Origin: Eutreptiella sp. 'Long Island Sound 2002'
Taxonomy: Eukaryota; Euglenozoa; Euglenophyceae; Eutreptiales; Eutreptiaceae
NCBI GenBank assembly: GCA_964036045.1
Contig: OZ038384.1
Location: 37,874,238 to 37,938,237, forward strand
DNA: 64,000 nt
Reading direction: 5' to 3'
Numbering within the stretch: position 1 is the stretch's first letter; each line of letters begins with the position of its first letter. The translations under genes and the position numbers were made by a program. Below the pieces are notes generated by a model. That model did not search any database. It worked only from the letters and a program-made list of their open reading frames with translations, and had not been told where the DNA came from. Shown here one piece after another: positions 34,333 to 45,146 of the stretch.

Positions 34333-36739
34333 TGAAGCCGGTTCGGACCCCCGTGGCCATCTTGGGGTCACTTGGGGTGTGTATCCATGTGCCGGCAAGC
34401 CGCCATTGGCTGATATCATACCCTCCCATCCAGCTGACCTAACCTGATGTCATAGTGTGATAGGTTTGGCCATTCCGGCTATGAGCGGCCATATTCAGTA
34501 ACGAGGCGCCGCCAGCGGAGATTTATATATCAGAATATCAGGAATCAACAGGGTTTTATTATCATAATGTTTCCGTAATTTTTCAGCCTTTCGTTCTGAT
34601 GGTCAATGTATAGGCGACTGTCAGTTGGCTCGCGATTTTGCGTTAACCGATTGGTTAACTATTATTTCCAGATATTTTGGCAGAAACCCCGATGAAGGGT
34701 CAGATTTCATCAGTAAAGGGTTTGTTGCTTCCGCAATTTTCTAAATATGCACTCGAAATTTTATTCTGAATTTTTCGCGATGTCGAAATCGGATTTTCGA
34801 CTTCGACATCGCCGCACTTGATTTGGTCTTCTTCGAGTGGTTATACTCTTTTCCCTATGCCTGAATCAGGTTTCCCTTATACTTGCCACCCATTTGACTT
34901 GGAGATATAAGGGAAACAAAAGTGAATCGTGGGACCACTTTGAATGGCCATATCTACGCGCGAGTGTGAGCAAAGAGAATAAGAAAGGTTGGGTTGCAAG
35001 CGCCTTAGTCTCTACTTAATTTAGAAAGCATTACGAGAATTGCGTTGGAACCGCCTTGGTCTCAACTTAATTTAGGAAGCATCAAACGCCTTTGGTGCGT
35101 ACACATGCCCGGTATAGCAAGGGATAAAGGTCAAGAGGGTAGAAAGTGATATATAACTCTTGGACCGTGCGACCGAATATTTTATTGCAACTTTCGAGTG
35201 TACCGCATGAGTGTTGGGGTTGCATAGATACTTTCGTTGGGTTCCCACGTATTTTTAACGTGAAATTATGTCCATGGAGGGGCATGGCATACCATGGTGG
35301 GAGCCACTTTTGAGGGTATGTGTTATATGCATGGTATGTGCTTCAATATGCTCACGCCCATGTTATATATCTTCGAGTGGCCGAAGAGATGGGGAGCCAC
35401 ACGTGACAAGGGCGTTGCCCATGTCCCAATTGTGGAATTCAAAGCGCTAGACTAAGTCTACCGCAGATGTATTGCTCATGGTATGCTTGGCAGGGAGATC
35501 CATGAGTGCACTCCCATTTTCATGGGGCATGTAGATACGAGTGGCGAAGGTATCTCCATGCGCCCGATTGGGGATCCAAGTGGGGGAATTGTTCGTAAAT
35601 GGTTCGAATCATTTGTATATTGAACCATGCGCGGATATCATGGGTGAGCATAGAGATATACTATCATGACAACTTTGTATTTGGACATATTTGCATGTTT
35701 TTGACCTCATTTTATGCTCATTTTTGTGTTTTATGTGCTCAACTGGTCGGCTAACAGTAAAGTGCCTAGAGATCTGTGAACTATGGTATGTTGCTTATAT
35801 GTTGGCATATGCTTCGGTGTTGCACCTCACCATATGCCGGATCAGGTGGTCACTTTGGCTTGGCACACGAGGCCTCACAAAATTAGGTCTCAAATTCATG
35901 TGTTGACTGGTGAAGCATGTCATGTACACAACCGAAGGAGTTTCGGAGCCAATGATGGGATATTCTTTGGCATGGACCTTTGGTCTATATCACCCTTGTA
36001 TATTACCCTCCGGTTTGACACATGCATGGAGCATTTGGATATTTGCCGTATGCATTTTTGAGTATATAATTGACTTTTGGGCATAATGGTGTGATTTGCC
36101 TGATTTTGCCATGTTGTGAGGTCATCATCATGGGGCAATTCTCCAAGCCCAATCGGCTCCAAGCCCAACCAAGGTTATGTCAGGGTAGGGCATGGTCCTG
36201 AGTGCCACTCTAGGCCATGACACCGCAACTCCCCTATTGGGCTAGGATTTAGAGGCTTGGGAGTGAACACATTTTTGGGGTTTGTGTAGTGACGTTTTAC
36301 TCATGGCATTTAGCCATCTTATTGGACTGGGTTCAGGACATCATGTTGGTGAGTCAAGGGAAGGTCTTGAGTCCAGGGAATGAGGGGTCTATGGCTGTGA
36401 TTGCGTACGTTTCCATCTTTCCCCAACTTTGCTTTATTTGTGTTCATATGCCAATTTCAGGGCTTTCCTCTTTGGTGCAATTCTTGTACATGCCCGCCAT
36501 CGTGAGACCATCGATGTGCTGAACGAAAGCCCGCCATTTGGATTGGATTGTGGATTGGGTTATTGCTGCATTTGTGGGATCTGGTTGCTGTTCAGGGTTG
36601 AAGGAGAATAGTACTTTCTATATTTTTGGATTTGGAACCCTCGATTTTGATAAATGCAATCGTTAATAAGGAGCAAGTCAGCAGGGGTTACAGGCGGAAG
36701 GGGCACAGCGGGGGCCCGTCCTGGTAGGGACCTTCTTTA
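34333..36739 (+). repeat. 5' LTR of family B
   Basis: Begins TGAAGCCGG and ends CCTTCTTTA immediately before the primer binding site. TTTATATATC at about 34,522-34,531 is a TATA candidate. Short frames inside (34,837-35,019, 35,691-35,906 and others) recur in the 3' LTR and reflect the repeat. The last 86 bp are open and in frame with gag (see the gag entry). Confidence 0.9.
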
Positions 36740-39719
36740 TGGTAGCAGAGGCGTACCTGCTGCCCCTACCTACCGCCGACCCGGGGACTTGGGCCCCTAT
36801 GAGCCCTGCCCAAGTACGCCTCGGGTGCGTATTGTGGACTCGGTGGAGACCACACCGGAGATTGGAGCCATAGAAGAACCGAGACGTTCAAGAGCATGGC
36901 GAACTCCGGAAGTTGAAGCCCGAAGAGAAGTACGACATTCGGCAAGAGGAGGACGTGACATGGAGGACCTGGTCTCCATGTGTAAGCGTCGCTGCCGAAA
37001 GGCATGCAACCTCCGCTCCGCCGCGGAGGACTCTGATGAGGCCTGCCATTCAGGCAGCAGTGGAGGACGGGCCCGGCGCTACCGGAAGCGCGGGTCACCC
37101 AAGTCCGCGGCAAGGGACGCCGGGGCTATGGACACGGACCCCAGCCCGGTCAGGCTATGGGAATCCGAGGGGCACTCCGAGGGCTATCGGACAGCCTACG
37201 AGCCACCTTTGGAGTCGGAGATGTCCCCGCGGATCGCCAGGGCGCATACAGCCCCCGAGCCTGCCCTGAAGCACGACGCCGAGGGCTTGGAGAAGCCAGC
37301 CAGGGCCCGGATGGCACCTGTGCCCCGGCACACGGGACCAGAGACGGACGCCATAGGCGATACGCCCATGGGCGACGAGTCTGAGGTGCCGGGAACCGCG
37401 GGATGCGCCGGATCAGGCGGAAAGCAGGCTGAGTGCCACTGCGAGCACGTGTCCTTCCTCATGGGCAAGTACCCGAAGATGGGGATGGACGCCATCGTGC
37501 ATCGCCTAGACCGCCTGGACAACGCGAAGGACGGTCTAGAGGAGGACGTCGCCGGGATCCTGGATGACCAGTCGGCCGCGGAGAAAGACATGTCGGAGCT
37601 GCGAGCGGAACGGGACCGGTACCGAGAGAATCTGGAGCTGGCCCTGGAGAAGCAGCAGCGAGTGGTGGACAGCCTCCTCCACCTGGTGGAGGACATGTCG
37701 GGACGCCTGAAAAGGCTAGAGGAGCTACAGCCCCTCGCCTCGGGTCCGGAGCTCCCGGCAAAGCCGGCCGCGGCAGAGCTGGTGGAGCGGGTTAAGACCC
37801 TCAGGAGCGCCATGGATAAACCCATGGGCGGCCCGGCAGAGGCACCCTACGCGCCTCCGCGTGTTGACCCGGGTGCGCTACCGTTTGTTCCCATGTTCAG
37901 CGAATCCACAATGCTCGGCGAACACACGGCACCGGCTGGGTCCATGCGGGAAGGGCACGTAACCACGGAGCCGAGGAGCCTGACGGTACAGATGTCCCAT
38001 GCCGCCCAGGATGTACCGATCACGACGAATATGGTAGTTTATGCGGAAGATGAGATCCAGAGCCAGACCATGCAGGGGCGAACCATCGGAAGCGCCGACG
38101 GACATGGTCGAGGTCATCCAGGCGGAAACCTGTGGGCGAAGGACCCCAATACGGGGATATGGACGGCCGATGGAGCAAATCACTCCCGCATTCCAAACCC
38201 CATGGGCTCAGGCCCAACTGGACCGCACTCCATGGAGGAGAGGGATGTACGGGGAGTGTACTCACACCCCCCGGCCACAGGTGGTATCCGTCTCGGTGGA
38301 GTGGTGGCTGGAGACGTCGGAGACGCCATGAGGATTGACGACCTCAGGGGAATCAAAATCCTCTACTACGATGGCAACCCCTCCAGCCTGGATGACTTCA
38401 TCCTGGATTGGGAGGACTTTGCCGAGGAGGTCGTCGGCGAGATGCGGGGAGCGCCGCGGGATAAGTGGGTATGCCGGACATTCCCACACCGGCTGGCGCA
38501 GGACCTGAAGGAGGAGCTGCGGGATCAGATCCGGGAAGGACTGATCAGGACGGAGCAGCCCTGCCTCCAGTGGTTGGAGGATGAGGAGCGGGTGGACGCT
38601 CCGAACCAGAAGCTGGAGGACCTGTGGTCCATCCCGCTGCCGCTGGACCGCGGTGAGTTGCGGGTCCGGGAGTGGAACCGGTATCTGCGGAAGTACCGCA
38701 GATGCCTGAAGCTGGTGGAGGACTGGAACGAGGCCAGCGAGATCCGCCACCTCCTGAAGGACGTCCTCCATGGCCAATGGAAAAGGCGAGCGGAGGACGA
38801 GGAGAAGAAGCGCGCCAAGAAGCGGGTGGCGGTGAGGATCATGGCGGCAGAGAGTACCCATGCGGGTATCATGGAGTTCTTCAGGAGGAACCTGGGCGAG
38901 CCCAACCGGATGTTGGGACTGAAGAACGCCTTGTACGTGGAGGTATTTGGAGACTCCATGGGGCAAAGGTTGCTGCGCCTCAACAACGTGGAGTGGAGGC
39001 GCGGGGAGCCGCTGAGGATGCAGGTCATCTTCGCTCGCATGAGCCTGGACGAGATCGTGAAGTACATCACGGTGGAGTTGAAGCTCAATGCGAAGAACGA
39101 GGCCCACGTGCAGGATCGACATGGTCATGGACAACGAGGCCACCGAGAAGACCGCCATCATCGGGAGATCAGGGAGGACACGGCCAACTCTGCGGACGAT
39201 GGTAGTGGAAGTGGCCAAGACCACTGGTCCCGGGAGGATCACGAGGAGGCCCATTTCTTCGCGTTTGTGGCGCACAACGTGAAGAACCATGGGCAGGATC
39301 GGTCCAGATGGAGCCAAGTGGGACCCAGGGGCAAAGAGCCAAGGAGGATCGGGAACCCACCGCTCTCGATCCAGGAGTACAGGTCTCAGCACGACGGGTG
39401 CTGGGTCTGTTACGGCAAGGGAAACAACCATGCACACGACCACCGTCAGTGCAAGGTGTATGAGGCGGACAAGAAGGCCTACTTCGCTGCCCACCCCGAG
39501 AGGAAGCCCAAGGAGCAGCGGATTTCCGATTGGAAGGCGAAGGGCGGAGATGGGGGAAAAGGCCAAGGCAAAGGCCAAGGAAAAGGCGGAGGAAGAGGCT
39601 ATGGTGGTGGACCTGGCCAAGACCGACGAGTGAGGTCGATCGAGGAGGTTGCTGAGGACATGTTGAGGACGTTGGAGGAACTCAAAGCCGCGCAACGTGG
39701 TGGACAAAGTCGTAGCTGA
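36654..39719 (+). CDS. Family B Gag, 1,021 codons, starting inside the LTR
   Basis: The frame is open from ATG 36,654, 86 bp before the LTR end, and passes through the primer binding site (RDLLYGSRGV). A later in-frame ATG is at 36,961 (MEDLVSMCKRRC). Parts: a Pro/Arg-rich N-terminus, an acidic disordered stretch, a coiled coil at about residues 280-365 (DRLDNAKDGLEEDVAGILDD to SGRLKRLEELQ), a long linker, a capsid-like helical region at about residues 560-800 (LYYDGNPSSLDDFILDWEDF), a CWVCYGKGNNHAHDHRQC zinc-knuckle-like motif near residue 925, and a GKGQGKGQGKGGGRG RNA-binding tail. It is long for a Ty3/gypsy gag. Gag forms the particle that packages element RNA. The uninterrupted frame is the best preserved part of the element. 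Confidence 0.85.
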   Translation: MQSLIRSKSAGVTGGRGTAGARPGRDLLYGSRGVPAAPTYRRPGDLGPYEPCPSTPRVRIVDSVETTPEIGAIEEPRRSRAWRTPEVEARREVRHSARGGRDMEDLVSMCKRRCRKACNLRSAAEDSDEACHSGSSGGRARRYRKRGSPKSAARDAGAMDTDPSPVRLWESEGHSEGYRTAYEPPLESEMSPRIARAHTAPEPALKHDAEGLEKPARARMAPVPRHTGPETDAIGDTPMGDESEVPGTAGCAGSGGKQAECHCEHVSFLMGKYPKMGMDAIVHRLDRLDNAKDGLEEDVAGILDDQSAAEKDMSELRAERDRYRENLELALEKQQRVVDSLLHLVEDMSGRLKRLEELQPLASGPELPAKPAAAELVERVKTLRSAMDKPMGGPAEAPYAPPRVDPGALPFVPMFSESTMLGEHTAPAGSMREGHVTTEPRSLTVQMSHAAQDVPITTNMVVYAEDEIQSQTMQGRTIGSADGHGRGHPGGNLWAKDPNTGIWTADGANHSRIPNPMGSGPTGPHSMEERDVRGVYSHPPATGGIRLGGVVAGDVGDAMRIDDLRGIKILYYDGNPSSLDDFILDWEDFAEEVVGEMRGAPRDKWVCRTFPHRLAQDLKEELRDQIREGLIRTEQPCLQWLEDEERVDAPNQKLEDLWSIPLPLDRGELRVREWNRYLRKYRRCLKLVEDWNEASEIRHLLKDVLHGQWKRRAEDEEKKRAKKRVAVRIMAAESTHAGIMEFFRRNLGEPNRMLGLKNALYVEVFGDSMGQRLLRLNNVEWRRGEPLRMQVIFARMSLDEIVKYITVELKLNAKNEAHVQDRHGHGQRGHREDRHHREIREDTANSADDGSGSGQDHWSREDHEEAHFFAFVAHNVKNHGQDRSRWSQVGPRGKEPRRIGNPPLSIQEYRSQHDGCWVCYGKGNNHAHDHRQCKVYEADKKAYFAAHPERKPKEQRISDWKAKGGDGGKGQGKGQGKGGGRGYGGGPGQDRRVRSIEEVAEDMLRTLEELKAAQRGGQSRS
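36740..36751 (+). other. Primer binding site matching initiator tRNA-Met
   Basis: TGGTAGCAGAGG directly follows the LTR. It is complementary to the 3' end (CCUCUGCUACCA) found in many eukaryotic initiator methionine tRNAs, the usual primer for Ty3/gypsy minus-strand DNA. Confidence 0.8.
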
Positions 39720-39836
39720 TCGCAGCCGGAAGGGGCTGAGGGAAGCCAAGTCTACAGGAGCCCCCACGGGAGTGGGACCTCCGAGGTCTCTCCTCTGAAA
39801 ATCAGTGGAATCCCAGAGAAAGCGAAGGCACAGCGG

Positions 39837-41759
39837 GTGCCGAAGAAGGCTCCAGACGAGCCAAAACCACTGAGTTTCGCCACTCCCAACCCCTGGAGCG
39901 CCCTGCCAAGGGAAGTACATGTGGGCACGGGACATGGCAAGAAGAAAGGAGCGACCACGGAGAGCCCCGTGGACCGGCAGGACCAACCCAAGATCTACAC
40001 CATCCGTGACCATACCCTTGAAGTCCTGATGCACCCGGACGTGCTAGAGTTGCATGCCGTGAGAGTCGTCCATACACCTCATGGCGACGAGCGGCAGTTG
40101 CACTTGAAAGTGCGAGTACGGTGCGGACGAGAGGAGAAGGTTGTGGATGTGTTGGTGGATACTGGTGCCCAGGTGAGCCTGGTCCGGAGAGGGTTGTTCA
40201 AGGAGGAATTCCTGCAGCCAAGCCGGAGACCGGTCCGCCTGAAGGTCGCCAACGGAGAGATTATGGGTGGTGGCACCCATGAGGCCACTATCAGTATGGA
40301 AATCTCGGAGCATGAGCGCTTGAACCGCCCTGATCAGGCGAAGAGAAGCACTCTATCCGGGAACTTCTATGTGGCCGACATTACCGATTGGGATATGATC
40401 ATGGGGTATGACTTCATGGTGGCAAACGCCATTGGAGCCCTTCCACATGGTGCAACGCTGGTCCGGGAGGATGATGAATGCCTCACATGGCTGTCCACGG
40501 ACTATGCATGCGGATCATCCCAATGGAGTGCTGAGGAAGAGGATCGGATCGTCCGAGCGGTGCAAGCTGTGGGTGCCAAGTCCAGAGGAGACCGCGGAGT
40601 TCAGCTCACGGAGTATGGAATGGCGCCGCAGGTGTATGCCAGGATGATCCAGACGCTGGGAGCCGAAGCGCCCGAGACGGACGTCTTCGCTTCCCGGGAT
40701 GCCCCACTTCTGCGGAAGTGTAGGAGGCATTGGCATCAAGGAGACTCAGCCTGGCGGAGGCATTGGGGTTTGAAGGAGTGGAGACCCATGTATTGGCATG
40801 GCTCCCTGGACAATACCAGACGTACGGTGGAGAAGATCATCGCGGATAGGGCGAAGGGGATCCTGGTCATAACCGGCATTGGATCCACCCCATGTCCGCT
40901 GGAGGGTCTCAATTCGACGCTGGACTCCATCACCCTGAACGAGATGTCATTCGGTCCAGAGGAGGGGCTGTTCATCGACGCCAAGGGTGTATCAATGCCC
41001 TCCCCGGGTCAAGCGTGGGGTAACAAGGCTTTCCTGGTGGATGGGACGCAAGCCCAGCCCACGGGTGATGAAGCATTCATCCGTAGGGTGGAGGCAGTGC
41101 CCATGAAGGTCATGTTTGAGCCCAAGGAGGGGACGGATCAGCCGATCGATGGCATTGACGTCCTGTCCCATGCCGAGATCGACAACGTCGTCAACTACAT
41201 GCGGATGGGGATGCACGACCGTGTGGCTGCCAAGAAGAGGCGGGCCATGGTCACATCTCCGCATTGGTGGGATGACAAGATGTTGGTCACCGGCAGGTAC
41301 GAGAAGGATGAGTTCGTGGCGAGGGTCATGGATCACATCGCGGACCAATATGATGGTCCGGTTGGGTCGGACCCGCCGACATGGGGTTTTCCAAGAATGG
41401 GAACCGGTAGCGACGAGCACCAGCCCGAGGCCGCAAATTTTCGAAGATTATCGGTGGGAATCGCGACCCACGACGATGAAGACGGCATATCGGACGAGGA
41501 GAAGTCGGACTCGGACCCAGAAGAGGCCTATACCGCAGTGCGGTCGGTTGTATCGATACCGAAGCAAGCGGCTGAAGAGGCTCAGGAGAACCCGAAGGTC
41601 GCCGAGCTGAAGGAGAGGCTGATAAATGCCTATCCGCGGCTTTTCAGTGGCGTCGCCAACAAGAACCCTCCAGATCGTGGGAGGTTTGGAACCGCGAAGA
41701 TCAAGCTGAAGCCGAAACCCGAAGATCTATCGTCATCGGGAGTACCAACTTCAGGGTGA
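39837..41759 (+). CDS. Family B protease and methyltransferase-like linker domain, up to the RT N-terminus
   Basis: The first part is an aspartic protease: VVDVLVDTGAQVSLVRRGLF (DTG near residue 105) and WDMIMGYDFM. After a linker comes DVFASRDAPLLRKC, YWHGSLDNTRRTVEKI and AKGILVITGIG. I align this with the DIRS-type adenine-methyltransferase-like domain, here with its N-P-P-W/F core replaced by H-G-S-L. The end (ELKERLINAYPRLFSGVANK) is the segment just before RT. A one-base insertion near 41,717, absent from the captured fragment at 9.1-10.7 kb, throws the frame into a stop at 41,757-41,759. Confidence 0.7.
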   Translation: MPKKAPDEPKPLSFATPNPWSALPREVHVGTGHGKKKGATTESPVDRQDQPKIYTIRDHTLEVLMHPDVLELHAVRVVHTPHGDERQLHLKVRVRCGREEKVVDVLVDTGAQVSLVRRGLFKEEFLQPSRRPVRLKVANGEIMGGGTHEATISMEISEHERLNRPDQAKRSTLSGNFYVADITDWDMIMGYDFMVANAIGALPHGATLVREDDECLTWLSTDYACGSSQWSAEEEDRIVRAVQAVGAKSRGDRGVQLTEYGMAPQVYARMIQTLGAEAPETDVFASRDAPLLRKCRRHWHQGDSAWRRHWGLKEWRPMYWHGSLDNTRRTVEKIIADRAKGILVITGIGSTPCPLEGLNSTLDSITLNEMSFGPEEGLFIDAKGVSMPSPGQAWGNKAFLVDGTQAQPTGDEAFIRRVEAVPMKVMFEPKEGTDQPIDGIDVLSHAEIDNVVNYMRMGMHDRVAAKKRRAMVTSPHWWDDKMLVTGRYEKDEFVARVMDHIADQYDGPVGSDPPTWGFPRMGTGSDEHQPEAANFRRLSVGIATHDDEDGISDEEKSDSDPEEAYTAVRSVVSIPKQAAEEAQENPKVAELKERLINAYPRLFSGVANKNPPDRGRFGTAKIKLKPKPEDLSSSGVPTSG

Positions 41760-44440
41760 TCAGGCCAAGGCCATGAAGAAGCTGTTGGCCGAGTTCATTG
41801 AGCGGGGATGGATCTAACCTTCCGACAGTGAGTGGGCCAGCCCAGCCTTCATCGTGCCCAAGAAGGAGAAGGGCGAGTGGAGGTTGGTGGTGGATTACAG
41901 AGGTTTGAACGAGCAGACCGAGCACGACTCGTACTCGCTTCCCCTGATCGACTCCATCCTCCAAAAACAACAGAAAAAGCGGATTTTCACGGTGTTAGAC
42001 CTGAAACACGGTTATCACCAGATGCCGCTGCACCCGGACTCCAGGCCCTGCACAGCGATGTCGACACCGCTGGGGCCCATGCAGTGGAAAGTGGTGCCTA
42101 TGGGCGCCAAGAATGGCAACGCCGCCTTCCAGCGCATGATGGAGGACCTACTCGGTCCTGTCCGGGACTGTGCCGATCCCTTCATGGATGACATCATCAT
42201 CGGATCCGGCACGGAGAACATGACTGAGGACCAGCTCATCGACACGCATGAGAAGGATCTGCGCCGAGTGCTCAGTGAGTTAGACAAGCAAAACATGGTG
42301 TGCAAGCCCACCAAAGCCTCACTCTTCGTGAAGGAAGTGGAGTTCGCGGGTCACGTGGTTGGTCACGGGCAACGCCGTCCCATGCCTGGGAAACTGGCGT
42401 CTCTGCACCACTGGGAGAGGCCCCAGACCATCAGCGAACTCCGATCCTTCATGGGGTTCTGCAACTACTATTCGGGCTATGTCCGAATGTTTGCAGAACT
42501 GTCGGGGCTGCTGCACAAGATGCTGCAAGTGGGCAAGTTCGATGGCCGGAAGGGGAGCAAGAAGAAGCTTGCCTGGACCCCTGAGGCTGAGGATGCGTCC
42601 AACCGCCTGAAGGAGCGACTCCTGGGGCAGTTGGGGCTGTTCCTGGTGGACCCGGACAAGGGATTCGTGCTACGGACAGACGCCTCGGACTATGCCGTGG
42701 GGGCAGTCCTCGAGCAAGTCCGGGACGACGGGACTCATGTTCCCGTGGCGTTTTGGAGCAGGATCCTGGCCGAGGGCCAACGCCGAACATGGACCGCGAG
42801 GGAGAAGGAGACATACGCCATTGTATGTGCGCTCAGGAAGTGGTCTGGCCACATCGGACTGCAGCCGGTGGTGGTTTGCACGGACCACCAGTCCCTACAG
42901 AGCTGGCACAAGGAGCATGTCGACACCCCCTCAGGGCCAGTGGCTAGGAGGGCCCGATGGCACGAGACGTTCGCCAAGTTCGACCTCAGCGTCGTATACG
43001 TCCCGGGGAAGGACAACACTGTGGCAGATTGCCTCCGTCGATGGGCCTACCCCGCGGGCAAGGCTTGGATGGACATATCCAGCCATGGGGACGAGATGGA
43101 GAAGGCCATGGAGCAAGAGGGGGTCACGTGCTTTGTGGTTATGGCAAACCGTGCAGACCTGGCCAAGTTCTGGGGTGCCCGCGTCCAAGCTATTCGAGAG
43201 GAAACCCTCGAGCAATGGATGGTGGCCCCTGTAGAGCTAGTCAGGTCGGTGCTCACAGAGGACTGGTCGGATGACTATGCGGCATCCGAGCACTGGAGCA
43301 AGTACTGGAACGCCGTGAGCGCCCCGTCGGACGACGAGTGGCCTGAGGGCTTGACCGATGATGGGGACAGGTTGTTCCTCAAGGACAAGCTGCTGGTGCC
43401 CGAGAACCGAGTGGAGGAGCTCATTGACCATTGGCACAACGCCCAGCTCATGCACCCTGGCCGGGACAAGATGCAACAGGACTTGGACTGGCGTTTCAAG
43501 TTCCCTCCGGGGTACTACGCCATCCTGGATAGGTACTGCAGCGACTGTGCCGTGTGTCGGGCCACGAAGAGCCCCAACCACTCCACAGCGGGCAACCCGG
43601 TGTATACGGCTATACCGGAGGCCCCTATGCGGTCCGTGGCCATGGATGTATTCGCCATGCCCGAGGTCACCGAGGAAGGAGAGACCTACGACTGTGTCAT
43701 CCTGGCGGTGGATAGGCACAGTGGGTATATCGTGGCGGTCCCTGGCAAGAAGTCCAAGAAGAGGGACAAGAAGGACAAGCATGGAGTGGGGCTGCAGGCC
43801 AAGACCGTCGCTAATGCCATGATCAGGCATTGGCTGACGACTTTTGATGTCCCAGCTGTCATGTGCAGCGATCGGGGCAGTCAATTCGTGGGGACGTGGT
43901 TCAAGACGATGTGCAAGCACATGGGTATTCGGCACACCAAGACCGTGGCGTACCACAGCCGGTCGAATGGCCGGGCTGAGGTTGCCGGGCGGCAGATGTT
44001 CGAGAAGTTCCGCCAGCTGCACATCGACGAACCGGGCCGGAACTGGTACAATTCGCTGTGGAGAGTGCTCCAAGCGTACCATGATCTTCCAATACCCACT
44101 GGACTGTCGCCCCATCGCATTCTGTTCCTACAGGATCGAGTGTCACGCACTCTCCCGTGGTTGAACCATGGCAAAGTGGCCCGGGATGCGAATGCTATGA
44201 TGGCTGAGGCGGACGACACGGCGGCCAAGGTGTGCAAGGCACTTCAGGACGAGCATGACAAGAGGGCCAAGTACTTCAAGCAGGGAAAGGTCCAGAAGTA
44301 TGCTCTCCAAGACACCGTGTGGGTGGAGCGGCACCACAAGGATGTCCTGTCCAGGCATCGGCAGGCATCTTGGTTTGTGCCGGGGGTAATCGTGCGGAAG
44401 GTCGGATCCTGGACCGCGACCATACCCAGCTTCGTCCCCG
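41760..44440 (+). pseudogene. Family B RT, RNase H and integrase
   Basis: The frame has TAA at 41,815-41,817 (WI then stop, then PSDSEWASPAF) and is then open to 44,640. RT: VPKKEKGEWRLVVDYRGLNE, VLDLKHGYHQMPL and FMDDIIIGSG, with the catalytic DD intact. RNase H: LRTDASDYAVGAVLEQ, REKETYAIVCAL, VVCTDHQSLQ and DNTVADCLRR. Integrase: HPGRDKMQQDL and CSDCAVC (HHCC zinc part), then VAMDVFAMPEV, VMCSDRGSQFVG and SNGRAEVAGRQMFEKF, giving D, D and E. With the frameshift at 41,717 and this stop, the element could move only with enzymes supplied in trans. The frame leaves the chromodomain frame near 44,420. Confidence 0.85.
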
Positions 44441-44753
44441 AGCACCAGACCCCAGCGGACGTCCCGTCACCTTCGAGTTCACGGCCGGCGATGTGGACTC
44501 GGACGACGAGGGTGAGGACGACGACTTCACCGCTGAGAAGATCCTGGCGGACAAGCCAGACCCGGGGACGCCTGGGGGTAGGCTTTATAAAGTCTGTTGG
44601 AAGGGTTTCGCCGCATCCAGGGATTCGTGGGAGCCTCTGAGCAGTTTTGTGCCGAGGTACACCACGGTCTGGATGGACTACCTAAAGAAAAAGAACATCT
44701 CTTTGGATGTCAAGGACGTGTTGGTCCACTTGGTAGCTGCGTTAGCACCATAA
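44441..44753 (+). pseudogene. Family B integrase C-terminus with chromodomain, out of frame
   Basis: In the frame open from 44,319 the stretch FTAEKILADKPDPGTPGG is followed by LYKVCWKGFAASRDSWEPLS. This is a clear chromodomain: E-K-I-L, Y-x-V-x-W-K-G-F and S-W-E-P. It ends at 44,753. One indel near 44,420 separates it from the integrase frame. It places family B among chromoviruses, whose integrase tail reads histone marks. Confidence 0.75.
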
Positions 44754-45146
44754 TGGATCCCCCTTGGCATTTTGTTTGTTTCTGTGCTTGGGGAGACAAG
44801 TGAGGGCGTTCATCCGGGGATTTTTCGGCCTTGATCGGCCATATACCCCCTGCACTCGATCTCCACATATATATTTCATTGTGGTATACTTATTTAGGTC
44901 GACCGACGACGTTTCTCTATCTTTGATCCCCTTGGTCCATGTTGTAGATCAAGAGGAGGCCGAATATGGCGTAGGGCGCTGATTATCAGTGTCCTCACCC
45001 CTCCCTTGGGGCATGGGGGACGCCTACGACGTGTGTGGGGCCTCCATGTGTCCTTTGGACATGGGGGGGTCGGTTGGAGCCCATTGGGGTCCTCCCGTCC
45101 TCTCTTCAATGACTTCCCAGCGGTAACAACGCTCTGAGAAGGGGGG
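44754..45146 (+). other. Family B 3' non-coding region and polypurine tract
   Basis: The last part matches 1-225 of the window. It ends GAGAAGGGGGG (45,136-45,146), a polypurine tract placed directly against the 3' LTR. Confidence 0.8.

Noticed and set aside
34837-36061. Small genes within the family B LTR
   Set aside because: The frames recur in the 3' LTR and are not kept in the older LTR at 226-2,531. No domain is present.
38262-40034. 590-codon - frame
   Set aside because: Antisense to the well-supported family B gag and pol. It shows no domain and is open because of codon bias on the sense strand.
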